Below, one piece after another: positions 28,945-36,479 of a stretch of 64,000 nt of DNA. The stretch is from assembly GCF_014652935.1 (NCBI RefSeq), contig NZ_BMZT01000011.1, positions 49,111-113,110 of the forward strand. Direction: 5' to 3'. A program made the translations under genes and the position numbers. The notes below the pieces were generated by a model that was not told where the DNA came from, ran no database searches, and worked only from the letters and a program-made list of their open reading frames with translations. Positions within the stretch are counted from its first letter, which is position 1; every line of letters begins with the position of its first letter. This stretch comes from Luteimonas padinae (GTDB taxonomy: Bacteria; Pseudomonadota; Gammaproteobacteria; Xanthomonadales; Xanthomonadaceae).

Positions 28945-28960
28945 CCCCGCGCAAGCGGGG
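28945..28960. repeat. Small inverted repeat in the ahpC-ahpF spacer
   Basis: CCCCGC and GCGGGG flank a GCAA tetraloop. It resembles short palindromes common in intergenic DNA of GC-rich gammaproteobacteria. On the ahp transcript it would form a compact hairpin, but no T-tract follows. Confidence 0.5.
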
Positions 28961-28977
28961 ATGGAGTGGAACGAACC

Positions 28978-29002
28978 TGCAGGAGCAGCTACAGCTGCGA
29001 CC
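28978..29002 (+). repeat. Dispersed REP-like element, copy 2
   Basis: TGCAGGAGCAGCTACAGCTG then CGACC, differing from the 7407 copy at one base near the start. It is paired with the inverted copy at 29046, and a partial reversed end (GAGCGGCTCCTGCAG) lies directly after it at 29005. Confidence 0.85.
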
Positions 29003-29045
29003 GGAGCGGCTCCTGCAGTGTCACCGTGTAGGGCCGCTTGGCGGC

Positions 29046-29070
29046 GGTCGCAGCTGTAGCTGCTCCTACA
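29046..29070 (-). repeat. Dispersed REP-like element, copy 3 (inverted)
   Basis: GGTCGCAGCTGTAGCTGCTC then CTACA is the reverse complement of the 7407 unit. With the copy at 28978 it forms an inverted pair of about 24 bases separated by 43 bases, between ahpC and ahpF. Confidence 0.85.
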
Positions 29071-29120
29071 GGGGGTAGGGGGTGCCGGCGCGGCAAATGC
29101 CGCGCCGACGGGGTGGTGCT

Positions 29121-29681
29121 TCAGATCTTGCCGACCAGGTCCAGCGACGGCTTCAGGGTCTTCTCGCCTTCCTTCCACTTGGCCGGGCAGACCTCGCCCG
29201 GATGGGCGGCGACGTACTGGGCGGCCTTGACCTTGCGCAGCAGCTCGAGCGCGTCGCGGCCGATGCCCTCGGCGGTGATCTCGATCGACTGGATCACGCC
29301 CTCGGGGTCGACGATGAAGGTGCCGCGGTCGGCCAGGCCGGTCGGGCGCAGGATCTCGAAGTTCTTCGAGATCTCGTGGGTCGGGTCGCCGATCATCGGG
29401 TACTGGATCTTGCCGATGGCGTCGGAGCTGTCGTGCCAGGCCTTGTGCGAGAAGTGGGTGTCGGTCGACACGCTGTAGATCTCGACGCCGAGCTTCTTGA
29501 ACTCGTCGTAGTTGATCGCCAGGTCCTCGAGCTCGGTCGGGCAGACAAAGGTGAAGTCGGCCGGGTAGAACACGAACACGGACCACTTGCCCTTCAGGTT
29601 GGCGCTGTCGATTTCGACGAACTCGCCGTTGTGGAAGGCGGTAGCCTTGAACGGCTTGATTTCGGTGTTGATGACGGACAT
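29121..29681 (-). CDS. ahpC: Alkyl hydroperoxide reductase subunit C (2-Cys peroxiredoxin)
   Basis: AhpC reduces H2O2, organic peroxides and peroxynitrite. The 186-residue protein has peroxidatic Cys47 in [18 protein letters not shown] and resolving Cys165 in [10 protein letters not shown], with the GGVG-equivalent region and YF-type C-terminus of the AhpC/Prx1 class. A ribosome site GAGGATTCCC precedes the ATG. The promoter and OxyR-type operator lie 50-115 bases upstream. The following ahpF and oxyR genes lie on the same strand and may be read from the same start. Confidence 0.97.
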   Translation of the reverse strand: MSVINTEIKPFKATAFHNGEFVEIDSANLKGKWSVFVFYPADFTFVCPTELEDLAINYDEFKKLGVEIYSVSTDTHFSHKAWHDSSDAIGKIQYPMIGDPTHEISKNFEILRPTGLADRGTFIVDPEGVIQSIEITAEGIGRDALELLRKVKAAQYVAAHPGEVCPAKWKEGEKTLKPSLDLVGKI

Positions 29682-29730
29682 GGGAATCCTCGCGAGGTGG
29701 GAGAAAACCGGCGGGTGCCGGACGGGGAGA

Positions 29731-29759
29731 ATGTTAGGAGCGGCCTATCAATCAGTAAA
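29731..29759 (-). promoter_or_regulatory. Predicted ahpC sigma70-like promoter
   Basis: On the minus strand, TTTACT (29759-29754, 4 of 6 matches to the -35 consensus) and TAACAT (29736-29731, 4 of 6 to -10) are separated by exactly 17 bases. The -10 element is 50 bases from the ahpC ATG. The weak -35, directly abutting the OxyR-type site, is the arrangement expected for an OxyR-activated promoter. Confidence 0.6.
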
Positions 29760-29796
29760 GTTGATTATAGTAATTCAATCGATAGGTGATGTCTAT
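29760..29796. promoter_or_regulatory. Predicted OxyR operator upstream of ahpC
   Basis: The strong half, ATAGGTGATGTCTAT (29782-29796), has the exact ATAG-N7-CTAT spacing of the OxyR consensus and also its T at position 6. Seven bases further toward ahpC, GTTGATTATAGTAAT (29760-29774) is a weaker half retaining the T at position 6 and A at position 10. The two halves together give the 37-base, four-repeat layout recognised by tetrameric OxyR. OxyR itself is encoded three genes away. Confidence 0.65.
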
Positions 29797-29797
29797 C

Positions 29798-30634
29798 ATG
29801 CAAGGCCACAACGTCTCGCAGTGCCTGGCGCAGTCCCGGGCCGTGATCGATGCGGAGGACGCCACGCTCCTCCTGCTCCACGTGCTGGGCCGTCCCCGGG
29901 CCTGGCTGTATGCCCACGGTGACGCCGTCGTCGATGCCGACCATGCCGCGCGGTTCCGCGCGCTGGTGGCGCGCCGGGCCGCGGGCGAACCCGTCGCCTA
30001 TCTCGTCGGCCATCGCGGCTTCTGGACGCTGGACCTCCGGGTGACGCCGGACACGCTCATCCCGCGCCCGGAAACCGAACTGCTGGTGGAGCACGCGCTG
30101 GAACGGCTGGACCCGGCGGTCGACGTCCGCGTGGCCGACCTCGGCACCGGCAGCGGGGCGATCGCGCTGGCGATCGCCGCCCAGCGGCCGCGGGCACGCG
30201 TGGTCGCGACCGACCGCAGCGAGGCCGCGCTGGAGGTCGCGCGCGGCAATGCCGTCGCCAACGGCCTCGCCGGTCGCGTCGCCTTCCGCCAGGGAGACTG
30301 GTTCGCGCCGCTGGCCGGCGAGCGCTACGACCTCGTGGCGAGCAATCCGCCCTACATCGCCGACGGCGACCCGCACCTCGCGCAGGGCGATCTCCGCCAC
30401 GAGCCGCCCTCGGCGCTGTCGTCCGGCGCCGACGGACTGGACGCGATCCGGACCCTCGCGTCCGGCGCGCCGTCATGCCTTGTGCCCGGCGGCTGGCTGC
30501 TGCTGGAACACGGGGCCGCGCAGGGGCCGGCGGTGCGCGCGCTGCTGGACGCCGCGGGCTTCGTCGAGGTCGCCACCGTCGTCGACCTCGAGCGCCGCGA
30601 CCGGGTCACCCTGGGTCGCGTCGCGCCGGCCTGA
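29798..30634 (+). CDS. prmC: Peptide chain release factor N5-glutamine methyltransferase
   Basis: PrmC (HemK) methylates the glutamine of the GGQ motif in release factors 1 and 2; RF1 is encoded at 54215. The roughly 278-residue protein has a helical N-terminal domain, then [16 protein letters not shown] motif [14 protein letters not shown] and the catalytic NPPY in [16 protein letters not shown]. In-frame starts also exist at 29786 (GTG) and 29789 (ATG), but both lie inside the OxyR-type operator and in front of non-conserved residues. I prefer the ATG at 29798 or slightly later. It is divergent from ahpC, so both share a 116-base control region. Confidence 0.93.
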   Translation: MQGHNVSQCLAQSRAVIDAEDATLLLLHVLGRPRAWLYAHGDAVVDADHAARFRALVARRAAGEPVAYLVGHRGFWTLDLRVTPDTLIPRPETELLVEHALERLDPAVDVRVADLGTGSGAIALAIAAQRPRARVVATDRSEAALEVARGNAVANGLAGRVAFRQGDWFAPLAGERYDLVASNPPYIADGDPHLAQGDLRHEPPSALSSGADGLDAIRTLASGAPSCLVPGGWLLLEHGAAQGPAVRALLDAAGFVEVATVVDLERRDRVTLGRVAPA

Positions 30635-30686
30635 TCCGGCCCCGCTGGTAGACTGGCGCGGTGTTCCTGCACGCAAGCGAGTCTCC

Positions 30687-31628
30687 ATGCGCACGCTGTA
30701 CCCCGAGATCCAGCCCTTCGACACCGGCACCCTCCGCGTCGACGACCGGCACGTCCTGTACTACGAGCAGTGCGGCAATCCCGACGGCAAGCCGGTGGTG
30801 ATGCTGCATGGCGGTCCCGGCGGCGGCTGCACCGACAAGATGCGGCGTTTCCACGATCCGGCGAAGTACCGCATCGTGCTGTTCGACCAGCGCGGTTCGG
30901 GCCGCTCCACGCCGCACGCCGACCTGGTCGACAACACCACCTGGCACCTGGTCGACGACATCGAGCGCCTGCGCGAACACCTCGGGATCGACCGCTGGCA
31001 GGTCTTTGGCGGCTCCTGGGGTTCGACCCTGGCGCTGGCCTACGCCCAGAGCCACCCGAAGAAGGTCACCGAGCTGGTGCTGCGCGGCATCTTCATGCTG
31101 CGCCGCTGGGAGCTGGAGTGGTTCTACCAGGAAGGCGCCTCGCGCCTGTTTCCGGAGGCCTGGCAGCACTACATCGCCGCCATCCCGGAGAGCGAGCGCG
31201 GCGACCTGATCGCGGCCTTCCACCGCCGCCTGACCTCCGACGACGAGGCCACCCGCCTGGCCGCGGCGCGCGCGTGGAGCGTGTGGGAGGCGGCCACCAG
31301 CTTCCTGCACATCGATCCGGACTTCATGGCCGACCACGAGGATCCGCAGTTCGCGCTCGCCTTCGCCCGGATCGAGAACCACTACTTCACCAACGCCGGC
31401 TTCTTCGAGTGCGACGACCAGCTGCTGCGCGATGCCTACCGCATCGTCGACATCCCCGGCGTCATCGTGCACGGCCGCTACGACGTGGTCTGCCCGATCC
31501 AGAACGCCTGGGACCTGCACCAGGTCTGGCCCAAGGCCGAGCTGGTGGTCACGCCGGCCTCCGGCCACTCCGCGTTCGAGGCCGAGACCGTCGACGCCCT
31601 GGTCCGGGCGACCGACCGCTTCGCCTGA
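30687..31628 (+). CDS. pip: Proline iminopeptidase
   Basis: This cytoplasmic alpha/beta hydrolase removes N-terminal proline from peptides. The 313-residue length and sequence match the Xanthomonas/Serratia-type enzyme. Features are the oxyanion HGGPGGGC, FDQRGSGRSTPH, nucleophile Ser in GGSWGSTLALAYAQ, the cap-domain block with WEAATSFLHID, and the Asp/His of GRYDVVCPIQNAW and SGHSAFE. The upstream open frame is a shadow of prmC; the start at 30687 begins MRTLYPEIQPFDTG, as in the family. Confidence 0.96.
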   Translation: MRTLYPEIQPFDTGTLRVDDRHVLYYEQCGNPDGKPVVMLHGGPGGGCTDKMRRFHDPAKYRIVLFDQRGSGRSTPHADLVDNTTWHLVDDIERLREHLGIDRWQVFGGSWGSTLALAYAQSHPKKVTELVLRGIFMLRRWELEWFYQEGASRLFPEAWQHYIAAIPESERGDLIAAFHRRLTSDDEATRLAAARAWSVWEAATSFLHIDPDFMADHEDPQFALAFARIENHYFTNAGFFECDDQLLRDAYRIVDIPGVIVHGRYDVVCPIQNAWDLHQVWPKAELVVTPASGHSAFEAETVDALVRATDRFA

Positions 31629-31698
31629 GGGTTCGGAAGCGGTGGCCCCGCGGCCCCGTCCGTCGCCGGAACGCCGCGGCGCGCCGGCAGTGGCCGGT

Positions 31699-32265
31699 TC
31701 AGGCCTTCGACCCGTCCGGGTTGTATTCGATCATCCACAGCCCCGCCCAGAGCTTGAGGTCGAGCTCGTAGCCCTCGGCGTACTTCTGCATCAGCCAGGC
31801 CGGCGCGGTCGCGCGCGGGACGGCGTGCACGGTGATGTCCTCGTCGGCCACTCCGCCGCCGTCGCCGACCTTGCGCAGGTCGAGCGCGCGCGCGAACGCG
31901 ATGCGCTCGTTGCTCATGCCCGATGACGTGGGGCCGACCAGCAGCACGTCGATGCGGCCCGCGTCCCAGCCGGTCTCCTCGATCAGCTCGCGGCGCGCGG
32001 CGGACTCCAGGGTGTCGCCCTCGACGTCGTCGCCGACCAGGCCGGCGGGCATCTCGATGGTGCGCGCGCCCAGCGGCACGCGGTACTGCTCGACGAAGAG
32101 CACGTGGTCGTCCGGCGTCACCGCGATCACCAGCACCGCCAGGCCGTCCTTGCCGTGGGTGCGCTCGCAGGACTCCCAGTGGCCGCGCCTGACCATGCGC
32201 AGCCAGTCGCCCTGGTAGAGGATTTCCGGTTCGTCGTCGGCGGCGAGGGTGCGGGTGTGGTCCAT
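31699..32265 (-). CDS. Nudix hydrolase of the ADP-ribose/ADP-sugar type
   Basis: This 188-residue protein has a complete Nudix box at about residues 74-98 (GLVGDDVEGDTLESAARRELIEETGW, readable as G-x5-E-x7-REL-x2-EETGW). EMPAGLV precedes the box, as in ADP-ribose pyrophosphatases and NudE. It probably cleaves ADP-ribose, NADH or a related nucleoside diphosphate derivative. An exact name (NudE versus NudF) is not justified. The gene is convergent with pip, with 70 bases between the stops. Confidence 0.88.
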   Translation of the reverse strand: MDHTRTLAADDEPEILYQGDWLRMVRRGHWESCERTHGKDGLAVLVIAVTPDDHVLFVEQYRVPLGARTIEMPAGLVGDDVEGDTLESAARRELIEETGWDAGRIDVLLVGPTSSGMSNERIAFARALDLRKVGDGGGVADEDITVHAVPRATAPAWLMQKYAEGYELDLKLWAGLWMIEYNPDGSKA

Positions 32266-32274
32266 GCGTTGATC

Positions 32275-33219
32275 CTAGCCGTCCGCCATCGCGGCTGCAT
32301 CGCCGGCGATCGTCGTGCCGCAGGCGGCCTCGAGCCGGCGGCGGGTCATCGGCCCGAAGCCGACGGCGTCGGCGAAGGCGGACAGCGTCGCGGCATCGGC
32401 CGGGCTGCGTGCGAACGGTGGCGCCGCTCCGGACAGCGGCGCGTCGCAGGCGATCGTCGACAGGCGGCGGTAAAGCAGCGCCTGCTCGCGGTGTTCGCGC
32501 AGGCGCGCGGCCACCGTGGCGGCGCCGCGCATGCGCAGGAAGGCGACTTCGTCCACGCGGTCGAGTACCGCGTCCAGGCTGCCGAAATGGCCCAGCAGCA
32601 CCGCCGCGGTCTTGGAGCCCACGCCGGGGACGCCCGGGATGTTGTCGACCGCGTCGCCGCACAGCGCGAGGTAGTCGGCGACCTGGTGGGCGTGCACGCC
32701 GTGGCGCGCCTTGACCCCGGCCGCGCCCCAGCGCTGGCCGCGGGCGTAGTCCCACTGCTCGTCGTGGCCGCCGAGGAGCTGCGAGAGGTCCTTGTCCGCG
32801 GAGACGATCACGCCGCGGAAACCGTCGCCGCGCGCCCGCGCCAAGGCCGTGCCGATCAGGTCGTCGGCCTCGTACTCGCGGTGCGCCAGCACCGGCAGCC
32901 CGAGCGCGGCGCACAGCGCCTTGCAGTAGGCGAACTGGCGCTTGAGTTCGGCCGGCGCCGGATCGCGGTTGGCCTTGTAGGCCGGGTACAGCGCGTTGCG
33001 GAAGCAGGAATCCAGGGCCTCATCGAAGGCGATGGCGATGTGCCGCGGCCGCTCGCGCTCGAGCAGGTCGAGCACGAAGCGGGCGAAGCCGTGCACCGCG
33101 TTGGTCGGCCAGCCGTCGGCGTCGTGGAAGCCATCGGCCGGCATCGAATGCCAGGCCCGGAACACGTACAGGCTGGCGTCGACCAGGTACAGCGGCGGCG
33201 CGGGCGCAGGCAGGCTCAC
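32275..33219 (-). CDS. 5'-3' exonuclease, Pol I N-terminal domain family
   Basis: This 314-residue protein matches the flap endonuclease/5'-3' exonuclease domain of DNA polymerase I as a stand-alone protein. Metal-binding motifs are LVDASLYVFRAWHSMP, AIAFDEALDSCFRN, YEADDLIGTALA, VSADKDLSQLL and the helix-3-turn block GDAVDNIPGVPGVGSKTAAVLL (core GVPGVGSKTAAVL). It probably removes RNA primers or 5' flaps alongside Pol I. The start is a GTG at 33219 that overlaps the nitroreductase stop (GTGA), so translation is coupled. Confidence 0.9.
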   Translation of the reverse strand: MSLPAPAPPLYLVDASLYVFRAWHSMPADGFHDADGWPTNAVHGFARFVLDLLERERPRHIAIAFDEALDSCFRNALYPAYKANRDPAPAELKRQFAYCKALCAALGLPVLAHREYEADDLIGTALARARGDGFRGVIVSADKDLSQLLGGHDEQWDYARGQRWGAAGVKARHGVHAHQVADYLALCGDAVDNIPGVPGVGSKTAAVLLGHFGSLDAVLDRVDEVAFLRMRGAATVAARLREHREQALLYRRLSTIACDAPLSGAAPPFARSPADAATLSAFADAVGFGPMTRRRLEAACGTTIAGDAAAMADG

Positions 33220-33800
33220 GCCGGCGGAGTCCACTCGCGAAGCAGGGCGTCGGGGTCGGGGCGGTCGCGCTCGGGCGGCGCGAGCTTCGGGGTGCCGATG
33301 TGGATGAAGCCGGCGATGCGTTCGTTGGCGGCCAGGCCGAGCAGGGCCATGACCTCGGGGTCGTAGGCCGGCCACCCGGTCAGCCACGAGGCGCCGAAGC
33401 CCAGGCCCTGGGCCGCCTGCAGCAGGGCGAAGCAGGTGCAGCCGGCGGTGAGCAGGCGCTCCTGCTCCGGGATCGCGCGGTCGTCCGGGTCGAGCACCGC
33501 GATGGCGACAACCACCAGCGGCGCGTGCGAGAAGCGCGCGCGGTCCTTGGCCACGGCAGCCTCGCCGGCGTCGGGCCGCAGCGCCAGCCCACGTGCGGCG
33601 ACCGCCTCGCCCAGCGCGTCGCGCGCGTCGCCCTGGATCGAGAGGAAGCGGAACGGCACGCGCTTGCCGTGGTCGGGCACGCGCACGGCGGAGGCGAGCA
33701 TGCGGCGTAGCTGTGCGGCATCGGGGCCGGGGTCGGCCAGCTGTCGGGCGGGCACCGAGCGGCGCGCGTCGAGCGCCGCCAGGACATGGGTGTTTGGCAT
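33216..33800 (-). CDS. Nitroreductase family protein (YdjA-like)
   Basis: This 194-residue FMN-binding oxidoreductase is of the small nitroreductase group. Motifs are ALDARRSVPARQLADP (FMN phosphate-binding Arg-Arg-Ser), VRVPDHGKRVPFRF, ERLLTAGCTCFALLQAAQGLGFGASWLTGW (core LLQAAQGLGFGASWLTG) and GFIHIGTP. Closest in layout is E. coli YdjA (183 residues). An ATG 36 bases upstream is in frame, but MPNTHVLAALDARRS at 33800 places the FMN motif as usual. It is divergent from the DUF1631 gene and coupled to the exonuclease gene downstream. Confidence 0.87.
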   Translation of the reverse strand: MPNTHVLAALDARRSVPARQLADPGPDAAQLRRMLASAVRVPDHGKRVPFRFLSIQGDARDALGEAVAARGLALRPDAGEAAVAKDRARFSHAPLVVVAIAVLDPDDRAIPEQERLLTAGCTCFALLQAAQGLGFGASWLTGWPAYDPEVMALLGLAANERIAGFIHIGTPKLAPPERDRPDPDALLREWTPPA

Positions 33801-33886
33801 GTTTGAGATTGCAGTCACAGACGTCACTGGCTCCATTCAGGGATGGTACGGTGAGGCGCGATTCCGTGTTCCGTATCCTTGCAGAG

Positions 33887-36376
33887 ATGATCCCAGAAGA
33901 CTCCCCGGGCCGCGTTTTCGCGAAGTCGAGCCATGGCTCGAAGCGTGACCCCATGCGTCTTTTCGACGCGCTGCGGCGCGAGACGGTGACCGCGCTGGGC
34001 GGCGTGCTGTCCGGCTTCTGGGGCACGATCGAGGAGCAGGTGCGGCTGGAGGCGCTGGCGGGGCACGACTACAGCGGCGCCCAGGACGACCGCATGGCGG
34101 TGATGGCGCTGGGGCACCGCGCGCTCGACCTGGCCACCCGCTACCGCGAGTCGCTGGAGCGCGGATTCGACGCCTGGCGCAAGCCGGTGGCCCCGCCCAC
34201 CGCCGACAAGTCGCTCAGCCTGATGTCGGAGGGCGAGCTCGAGATCCACCTCGCGGGGCAGCACACCACGGAGCTGCTCGACCACCAGTTCCTGCATCCG
34301 CTGGAGCAGCTGGAAGAGCGCCTGCAGGCGCTCGCCAGGGCGCTTGGCGTGGAAGGCCACCGGCCAAACCCCGTGCGCCCCGAGGCCGCGGTGGCGGCGT
34401 TCGTCGAACTCTTCGGCGCCGAGGACCTGACCCGTGGCCTGCGGCCGCTGGTGTTCAACCAGTTCGACAAGCGCCTGCCGGAGGTGCTGGGCGACCTCTA
34501 CGAAAAGCTCAACGAGATGCTGGAGGGCGCGGGCTTCGGGTTCCAGTCCGGGGGCGGCGCCCGTGGCGGTCGTGCGCGTGGAGGCGCGGGTGCCAGCGGC
34601 GGCGGTGGTGGCGGTGGCGGTGGTTCCGTCGGGGCGGGCGGGTCCGCCGGCCAGGTCGAGGCCGGCGACGCGTGGATTCCGGATGGCGGCGTGGTCGAGC
34701 ATTCCGGTGCCGGTGCCGGTGCTGGTGCTGGTGCTGGTGCCAGCGACATTGCACACAGCGCTCCGGGCCCGGCCCCTGGCGGTGGTGGTGGCACCCGGGT
34801 TGGCGGGATCGGCGGCGTGCCCATGGGCTACGGCATCGGCGCGCCGATCGCGGCCAGCCCGATGCAGGCCGCGGCCGCCGAAGGTCGCCCGCCGCGCTAT
34901 CGCGACGTGGTCCGCGAGCAGCTGGCGCACTGGCGTGCGGCCGGCGAAAGCGCGGACGCCGGTGATGCCGGGCAGGCGCTGCAAGAGGATTTCGCGCCTG
35001 CGTCGGACGTCAATGTCCTGCGCACCGAAGACCTGCTCAACGTCGCCCAGATCCTGCAGGGCGACGACAGCGCGCCCTACGCCCGTGCGCTTGCCGCCGC
35101 CGATGCGCGCGAACTCGGCCGGGTCATCCGCGAGGCGATCCGCGGCGGCGTGCGCCAGCTCGGCCTGGACGCCGATGCGACGCACTTCAGCACCGACGAG
35201 GAAGACGCGATCGACCTCGTCGGCATGCTCTTCAGCTCGATCAGCGACGCCAACGACCTCGAAGAGCGCGCGCGCGACTTCTTCGGCCGGCTCGTCGTGC
35301 CCTACCTGAAGGTGGCGCTGACCGACGACTCGATGTTCAACCGCCGCAGCCACCCGGCGCGGCGCCTGCTCGACGTGCTGACCGAAGCCTGCGACGGCAA
35401 TGCCGGGGAAACCCCGCATGACCGCGAGACCCTCGACCGCGCCGAGCGCGCGGTCGACCGCGTGGTCGAGGAATACGACGACGACCAGGCCATCTTCGAA
35501 CTTGCCGCCGCCGAGCTGCGCGACCAGCTGGAGCAGCAGCGCCGGCGCAGCGAGCTGGCCGAAAAGCGCGCCGCCGAGGCCATCCACGGCCGCGAGCGCC
35601 TGCAGCAGGCGCGCGCGCATGCCGCCGAACTGGTCGCCTCGCGGCTGTCGGAGCGGATGCTGACCGCGCCGGTGGCGCAGTTCCTCGACCGCCACTGGCG
35701 CCACCACCTGACCCAGGCCTGGCTGCGCGACGGCGCCGGCAGCAGCCGCCACCACGAGGCCATCGCGCTGGGCGACGCCATGGTCCAGGTCGACGTCGAC
35801 GCCGCCCACGCCCGCGGCCGGGTGGTCGCCGAACAGCTGCTGGCGCTGCAGGTGCCGCTGGGCGAGTGCTATTCCAGCTGCGGCATGGACGCGACCGCGG
35901 CACGCGACGCCATGGCGCGGATCATCTCGGCGCTCGGCCTTCCGGACGCGCCGCGGCGCGTGCACCGGCCGGAGTCCGACCACGACGAGGGCGATACCGT
36001 GGCGGGCGAGGGCGCGCTGGCCGGGCTGCAGATCGCCGGCGGCACCGACTCCCTCGATTTCGATCCGGAGGTCGCCGCGCGTATGCGCCGGCTGCGGGTC
36101 GGCCAGGGCCTGCGCCTGGTGGACGGGGATGGGCACGAGACCGCGGCGCGCATCGCGTGGGTCAGTCCGCTGACCGGACGCTTCCTGGTGGTGAACCGCC
36201 GCGGCATGCGCCGCATGGTGGTCTCGCCGGAAGAGTTGGCGGCCCTTGTCACGGCGGGCCGGGTGGCGGTGCGCTCGACCGATGCGCCTTTCGACGAGGC
36301 CATGCGCCAGGTCTGGCAGCAGCTGAACGCGCAGGCTTCGCCGAAGCCAGGCGGGCGCAAGGTCGCGAACGGGTGA
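33887..36376 (+). CDS. DUF1631 protein, intact copy
   Basis: This 829-residue cytoplasmic-looking protein is of the DUF1631 family, which is widespread in Xanthomonadaceae and pseudomonads and has no known function. The first ~220 residues (LSLMSEGELEIHLAGQHTTELLDHQF, HPLEQLEERLQALA) and residues ~370-830 are conserved. They are joined by a ~120-residue Gly/Ala/Ser linker (34540-34860) that includes six GGTGCN hexamers. The C-terminal ~90 residues (RIAWVSPLTGRFLVVNRRG) look like a PilZ-style beta-barrel end. The start could also be the ATG at 33953 (MRLFDALRRE). Some databases mislabel it thymidine phosphorylase; no such motif is present. Confidence 0.82.
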   Translation: MIPEDSPGRVFAKSSHGSKRDPMRLFDALRRETVTALGGVLSGFWGTIEEQVRLEALAGHDYSGAQDDRMAVMALGHRALDLATRYRESLERGFDAWRKPVAPPTADKSLSLMSEGELEIHLAGQHTTELLDHQFLHPLEQLEERLQALARALGVEGHRPNPVRPEAAVAAFVELFGAEDLTRGLRPLVFNQFDKRLPEVLGDLYEKLNEMLEGAGFGFQSGGGARGGRARGGAGASGGGGGGGGGSVGAGGSAGQVEAGDAWIPDGGVVEHSGAGAGAGAGAGASDIAHSAPGPAPGGGGGTRVGGIGGVPMGYGIGAPIAASPMQAAAAEGRPPRYRDVVREQLAHWRAAGESADAGDAGQALQEDFAPASDVNVLRTEDLLNVAQILQGDDSAPYARALAAADARELGRVIREAIRGGVRQLGLDADATHFSTDEEDAIDLVGMLFSSISDANDLEERARDFFGRLVVPYLKVALTDDSMFNRRSHPARRLLDVLTEACDGNAGETPHDRETLDRAERAVDRVVEEYDDDQAIFELAAAELRDQLEQQRRRSELAEKRAAEAIHGRERLQQARAHAAELVASRLSERMLTAPVAQFLDRHWRHHLTQAWLRDGAGSSRHHEAIALGDAMVQVDVDAAHARGRVVAEQLLALQVPLGECYSSCGMDATAARDAMARIISALGLPDAPRRVHRPESDHDEGDTVAGEGALAGLQIAGGTDSLDFDPEVAARMRRLRVGQGLRLVDGDGHETAARIAWVSPLTGRFLVVNRRGMRRMVVSPEELAALVTAGRVAVRSTDAPFDEAMRQVWQQLNAQASPKPGGRKVANG
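34706..34741 (+). repeat. Six-unit GGTGCN hexamer tract coding for Gly-Ala repeats
   Basis: Six tandem copies of GGTGCC or GGTGCT encode (Gly-Ala)6 within the linker of the DUF1631 protein. Gains or losses of units would keep the frame and only change linker length. Confidence 0.85.
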
Positions 36377-36479
36377 GCACGCCGGCTGTACCGGCGCCCG
36401 GCGGACCGCGCGCCGTGCCGCGCAAGGCGGCGTTGAGCTATCTTGGCGCCGCCCGTCCAGTCTCAGGTCTTTGCAGGAA

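Noticed and set aside
33801..33886. A CRP/Clp-type site (CAGTCACAGACGTCACTG) between the nitroreductase and DUF1631 genes
   Set aside because: The half-sites do not form a proper TGTGA-N6-TCACA palindrome; only four end bases match.
33887..36376. Thymidine phosphorylase annotation for the DUF1631 protein
   Set aside because: None of the pyrimidine phosphorylase motifs is visible; the label is a propagated error in databases.
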